From the NCBI RefSeq assembly GCF_000348905.1, contig NZ_AOFT01000003.1, forward strand, positions 178,477 to 242,476: a stretch of 64,000 nucleotides of DNA, read 5' to 3'. The position numbers and the translations under genes were made by a program. Source of the stretch: Bhargavaea cecembensis DSE10. Its GTDB lineage: Bacteria > Bacillota > Bacilli > Bacillales_A > Planococcaceae. How positions within the stretch are numbered: the first letter of the stretch is position 1; every line of letters starts with the position of its first letter. Of this stretch, positions 60,613 through 64,000 are shown one piece after another. The notes under the pieces are model-generated. The model searched no databases, was not told the DNA's origin, and was given only the letters and a program-made list of their open reading frames with translations.

Positions 60613-61434
60613 TTAAGAATATTTACAAGACATTAACAGCGCATTGTCAGGACTGGTGAATTCACCGATGGCGACAGGCTCTCCATACCGCCCGTGGTAA
60701 TCGGAACCGCCTGTCGTGAACAGGTCATAGTCCAAGGCAAGCCGGTCGACCCGGTCATGGTCTTCAGCTGTATGATCCGGATGGTGGCGTTCAATGCCGT
60801 CCAGCCCGGCCGCGGCAAGCTCCGGAATCAGTTCGTAGGAATCGAGCTGTCCGGGATGTGCGATGACCGCGAAGCCGCCGTCTGCTTTGATGGCGCGTAC
60901 GGCGTCGAACACGTCAATGTACCGGATATCCCCCGAGGCCGGCCCTCCGTCCTTGAACAGGGCGCGGTACAGCTGCCGGTAGTCTGCCGATTCAAACGGC
61001 TGGACCGTCAGAAGGTCCATGAGGTGCTGCTTGTAGACGATGCCGCCTTCCGGAACCATGGCGAGCACCTGCTCCTCATCCAGCGAGAGGCCGGTTTCCC
61101 GGATTTTCCTCGCCTGTTCGAGCGTGTGCCGGTGGCGCCGTTCCAGGAGCGGCCGGCAGAGGGCCCGGAGATGCTGCGCATCCGGTCTGTAATCGTAGCC
61201 CAACACATGGACTTTGCGGTTGCGTTTAAAGTCATAGGCTGAGATCTCGATGCCCGGGATGACCGTCACCCCGTACTCTTCACCGAGGGCGAGCGCTTCT
61301 TCCACGCCATCTGTCGTGTCATGGTCGACAAAGCTGATGTGGGTGATGCCTGCGTCCGCCGCACGCTCCAACACCTCCCGTACCGTGTCCGCCCCGTCCG
61401 AGTACCGGCTGTGCACATGAAGATCCGCCTTCAT
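60613..61434 (-). CDS. PHP-family phosphoesterase, PhnPP candidate
   Basis: This 273-residue PHP-domain protein starts MKADLHVHSRYSDG with the HxH metal pair, has THISFVDHDTTDG and IPGIEISAYD, and ends GGSDYHGRYGEPVAIGEF. It overlaps phnL by ATGA inside a C-P lyase operon. In some bacteria a PHP protein (PhnPP) replaces PhnP and opens the ribose 1,2-cyclic phosphate made by C-P lyase; position and fold support that role here. Confidence 0.8.
   Translation of the reverse strand: MKADLHVHSRYSDGADTVREVLERAADAGITHISFVDHDTTDGVEEALALGEEYGVTVIPGIEISAYDFKRNRKVHVLGYDYRPDAQHLRALCRPLLERRHRHTLEQARKIRETGLSLDEEQVLAMVPEGGIVYKQHLMDLLTVQPFESADYRQLYRALFKDGGPASGDIRYIDVFDAVRAIKADGGFAVIAHPGQLDSYELIPELAAAGLDGIERHHPDHTAEDHDRVDRLALDYDLFTTGGSDYHGRYGEPVAIGEFTSPDNALLMSCKYS
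60624..60651 (+). promoter_or_regulatory. Candidate PhoP box upstream of phnD
   Basis: TTTACA (60624), TTAACA (60635) and TTGTCA (60646) repeat at an 11-bp step, the form of PhoP direct repeats. It lies in the 3' end of the PHP gene, about 130-155 bp before phnD, and reads on the opposite strand to it. Confidence 0.5.
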
Positions 61435-62144
61435 CGCTGCACCTCCGGCATCCCGCGAAGGGCTTTTTCGTTCATGTCGTACACGCAGTCGCACAGCCCT
61501 TCCATGAACTCCAGGTCGTGGAAGATGCCGACGAGCGTCGTGCCGTCCGCCTTCAGCTTCTCGATCACTTCCCGGACCTTCAGCTTGGACTGGTAATCCA
61601 GGCTTGCGGTCGGCTCATCCAGCAGCAGGAGGCGCGGCTTCTTCACCGTCGCAATCGCGATGTTCAGGCGGAGCTTCTCCCCGCCCGAGAACGTGTTCGG
61701 GAACGTGTCCCAAAGGCGCTCGTCCAGGTCGAAATGGCGGAGCGACCGCTCGGCCTCGATTTTGGCCGCTTCTGGCGTTTCACCCATGCCGAGAAGCGCC
61801 TGCTCGACGAGTTCCCTCGCCGTCGTGCGCGGCATGACGTTCAGGAACTGCGACACGTAGCCGATCTCGTGCTTTCTCAGCCAGATGACCTGGCGCTCTT
61901 CCGCTTTCAAAAGATCGATTTTGCCGAACCGCTCCGAGTCGAACCAGATCTCCCCTTCATCGGGCAGATAAGTCCGGTAGATGCTTTTCAGGATGGTCGA
62001 CTTGCCGCTGCCGCTCTTGCCGACGATGCCGATAAATCCGCCCTGTTTCAGGCTGAAGCTGATGCCTTCCACTGCTTTCCTCGTGGTATTCAGATGATGG
62101 CTCGTGAACCGCTTGCCGAAATCTTTCACTTCAAGCATGACCAA
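61431..62144 (-). CDS. phnL: C-P lyase system ATP-binding protein PhnL
   Basis: This 237-residue ABC-type ATPase has Walker A VGKSGSGKSTILKS, FSGGEKLRLNIAIA as signature and LLLLDEPTASLD. It lacks a membrane partner and belongs with the C-P lyase complex. It is followed through an ATGA overlap by the PHP gene. Confidence 0.93.
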   Translation of the reverse strand: MVMLEVKDFGKRFTSHHLNTTRKAVEGISFSLKQGGFIGIVGKSGSGKSTILKSIYRTYLPDEGEIWFDSERFGKIDLLKAEERQVIWLRKHEIGYVSQFLNVMPRTTARELVEQALLGMGETPEAAKIEAERSLRHFDLDERLWDTFPNTFSGGEKLRLNIAIATVKKPRLLLLDEPTASLDYQSKLKVREVIEKLKADGTTLVGIFHDLEFMEGLCDCVYDMNEKALRGMPEVQR

Positions 62145-62159
62145 GTTGTCCCCCTCCTC

Positions 62160-63341
62160 TCAGCTTTTCCGGTAATTCGTCCGGGTGACGACCACGCCGT
62201 TGACCATCGTCGCGCTCAGCATCGGGTAGCCGTCGTCCATCCGCTCGATAACGAGCAGATCCGCTTTTTTCCCCGGGCAGACCGAACCGATTTCCTGTTC
62301 CATGTTGACGGCCTGTGCCGGACGGATCGTCACCTTGGCGAATCCTTCGTGGAGCGGCACACCGCACTCATCGTGCAGCTTGAAGATCGAGTGCAGGAGC
62401 GCCGCTGGATAGTAGTCGCTGCAAAGGATATCCGCACAGCCTTCCTGGATGGCTTCCGCGGCGGACAGGTTGCCCGAATGCGAGCCGCCCATCAGCACGT
62501 TCGGTGCGCCGACGATCGTGGCCATCCCCAGTTCATTCGCTTTTTTGGCGACATCCAGGGTGATCGGGAACTCGCTGATCGTCGTGCCGTACGAACGGAC
62601 CAGCTCCAGCTTCTTCTCGTGGTCATCGTCGTGGGAGGCGACCGCGATGCTCTGGGCGATCGCGATTTCGGCCACTTCCTGGATCCGCTCGATGGTCATC
62701 TGCTCACGGCTGATGCGCTCCGCGATCAGGACACCCACCTCATCGTCCGAGATATCCCGGTATCCCTTCATAGTGTTCCGGTACACCTCGAGGTCACGGT
62801 ACTGGCCCTGCCCCGGCGTATGGTCCATGAACGACAGGAGGTGCACCTTCCCGTCCCGGATGTTTTGGATCAGCGTATCCACTTCATCGATATTGTCGAC
62901 CTCGAACCGGGCATGGAGCCGGTGACGGATCAGATGAAGCCCGTCACGCAGAGAACTGATTGCATCGACAAGCCGCTGGACGTTTTCCGGCTGACGGATC
63001 GGCTTATGGCTGAACAGGTCTTCCTTGTAGAAGGACAGCGAATGGAACATCGTCGTGATCCCGTGGTTGATCAGGATCTTCTCGGCTTCCCGCAGGGCCA
63101 TGTTAAAGTCCATCATGCTTGTCGGGCGCGGAGAGGCGATCGTCTCGATATAGTCGGAATGGATGTCCACGAACCCTGGCGTGATGTAGCCGCCGTTTGC
63201 ATCGAGCCGCTCCGCGTCCGGCCAATATTTGATTTCCTCCTCCGGGACGATGTCCGCGATCCGGTCTCCATCGACGAGCACCGCCATTCCCTCAAGAATC
63301 CGGTCTTCCAGAATGATCTTTCCGTTATGCAGAATGTGCAT
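62160..63341 (-). CDS. phnM: Alpha-D-ribose 1-methylphosphonate 5-triphosphate diphosphatase PhnM
   Basis: This 393-residue amidohydrolase-fold enzyme removes pyrophosphate from the C-P lyase intermediate. Blocks include YITPGFVDIHSDYIE, FMDHTPGQGQYRD, ASHDDDHEKKLE near residue 225 and NVLMGGSHSGNLSA near 270. It is 15 bp from phnL, consistent with one operon. Confidence 0.95.
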   Translation of the reverse strand: MHILHNGKIILEDRILEGMAVLVDGDRIADIVPEEEIKYWPDAERLDANGGYITPGFVDIHSDYIETIASPRPTSMMDFNMALREAEKILINHGITTMFHSLSFYKEDLFSHKPIRQPENVQRLVDAISSLRDGLHLIRHRLHARFEVDNIDEVDTLIQNIRDGKVHLLSFMDHTPGQGQYRDLEVYRNTMKGYRDISDDEVGVLIAERISREQMTIERIQEVAEIAIAQSIAVASHDDDHEKKLELVRSYGTTISEFPITLDVAKKANELGMATIVGAPNVLMGGSHSGNLSAAEAIQEGCADILCSDYYPAALLHSIFKLHDECGVPLHEGFAKVTIRPAQAVNMEQEIGSVCPGKKADLLVIERMDDGYPMLSATMVNGVVVTRTNYRKS

Positions 63342-63355
63342 ACTCTTCGTCCTCC

Positions 63356-64000
63356 CTACAGCAGCGAGTAAACCAGCTGCTGGGTATATGCGTGATTGGG
63401 GTCTTCAAGGATCTGGTCAGTTAAACCGGATTCGATCACCCGGCCGTTCAGCATGACGAGTGTCCGGTCGGCAAGCATCCGGATGACGGCCAGGTCGTGT
63501 GACACGACAATCATCGAGATGCCGAGGTCGCGCTGGATCTGCTTGATCAGGTCGATGACGGCCGCCTGCACCGATAGGTCAAGTCCTGTCGTCACCTCGT
63601 CGAGGAACAGGATCGGCGGGTCGTTCGAAAGGGCCTTGGCGATCTGGACACGCTGCTGCATGCCGCCGGAGAAATTGCGCGGCTCTTCCTTCATCCGGAA
63701 CAGCGGGATGCTCACGACATCGAGAAGCCGCTCCCCGGCGGACTGCATGTTTCCGACATGCCTGCCGCCCGCGGCAATCTGCTTTTCTGCGATGTTGCTG
63801 ATGGAGGAAAAGTCCATCCGGAGGCCTTTGACCGGGTTCTGGTAGACCATGCCGTATTTGTGGTTGCGGATGTATCGCTTGCGCTGGGAAGACACGTCGA
63901 ACAAATTCTCCCCGGCCAGTTCCGGGTCATCGATCGTCAGCGTGCCGGACGTGACGTCCTGGTCAAAATACAGGCACTGCATCAGGGTCGACTTCCCGCT
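63356..64000 (-). CDS. phnK: C-P lyase system protein PhnK, N-terminus cut by window edge
   Basis: The ABC-type ATPase continues past 64000; the visible 214 residues begin within Walker A (SGKSTLMQC read from 64000 downward). The signature FSGGMQQRVQIAKALS and Walker B ILFLDEVTTGLDLSVQA are present, with the PhnK-specific KHKYGMVYQNPVKGLRMDFS-like middle. PhnK binds the C-P lyase core. Confidence 0.9.
   Translation of the reverse strand, partial: SGKSTLMQCLYFDQDVTSGTLTIDDPELAGENLFDVSSQRKRYIRNHKYGMVYQNPVKGLRMDFSSISNIAEKQIAAGGRHVGNMQSAGERLLDVVSIPLFRMKEEPRNFSGGMQQRVQIAKALSNDPPILFLDEVTTGLDLSVQAAVIDLIKQIQRDLGISMIVVSHDLAVIRMLADRTLVMLNGRVIESGLTDQILEDPNHAYTQQLVYSLL

Overview
The window reads as chromosome of a GC-rich, endospore-forming member of the Bacillales, probably Planococcaceae (a Bhargavaea-like genus would fit, but the sequence here does not prove a genus). 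Support comes from conserved Bacillales neighbourhoods: sigW-rsiW and cdaA-cdaR-glmM; cwlD-mrp(salA), gerD, kbaA and a PdaB-like gene; rocF, glnA and SAM-I (S-box) riboswitches. GTG/TTG starts with strong GGAGG-type ribosome binding sites are frequent. Most genes lie on the minus strand. Several stretches (about 26.4-28.9 kb, 35.6-41.1 kb and 45.0-48.3 kb) are visibly more AT-rich than the rest and may have been acquired.

Layout. 0-9.5 kb: a HAD phosphatase, a nucleotidyltransferase-like protein, a TetR regulator with two matching operators and an MMPL exporter, the pseudouridine catabolic pair psuK-psuG and a lipoprotein. 9.5-17.7 kb: glmM, cdaR and cdaA (c-di-AMP synthesis) and sigW-rsiW (envelope stress), split by a SulP transporter and two charged low-complexity proteins. 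17.9-26.1 kb: arginase, a second VOC protein, a DNA-alkylation-repair protein, cytosine-deaminase-like and degenerate M50-like genes, four tRNAs (Glu-Tyr-Gln-Lys), an HD hydrolase and a translationally coupled HIT/PP2C-like pair.

26.2-41.1 kb is a sulfur block. metQ-metN-metP (methionine uptake) follows an SsuABC-like transporter and an acetyl-CoA synthetase-like gene driven from one promoter through two tandem S-box riboswitches. A separate S-box operon holds an SfnB/DszC-like flavoprotein, an MFS transporter and an LLM (SnaA/DszA-type) monooxygenase, predicted to take up and oxidise an organosulfur compound. A D-threonine-aldolase-like gene, a MaoC protein and a membrane-anchored Mrr-type nuclease lie between them. 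41.2-48.5 kb: YugN, a RavA/ViaA-like AAA+/vWA pair, RidA, VOC and DsbA-like genes, an Rrf2/NmrA divergent pair, a papain-fold hydrolase and tRNA-Asn/Thr. 48.7-56.8 kb: the sporulation/germination block, rhodanese, glnA and ogt. 56.9-64 kb: a phosphonate C-P lyase locus (phnK, phnM, phnL, a PHP-family PhnPP candidate, phnD, phnC, two phnE); phnG-J would lie beyond the right edge.

The most unusual signal is genome-wide in style: at least eight intergenic regions carry arrays of short degenerate repeats at an exact 21-bp spacing. Each array has its own core word (GAAAGTGACGA, GAAAGATCA, GAAAGTACAC, GAAAGACCAGG, GCACTC or a TGAAAC-like word). They produce spurious 7-residue-periodic reading frames, and I know of no described family that matches them.
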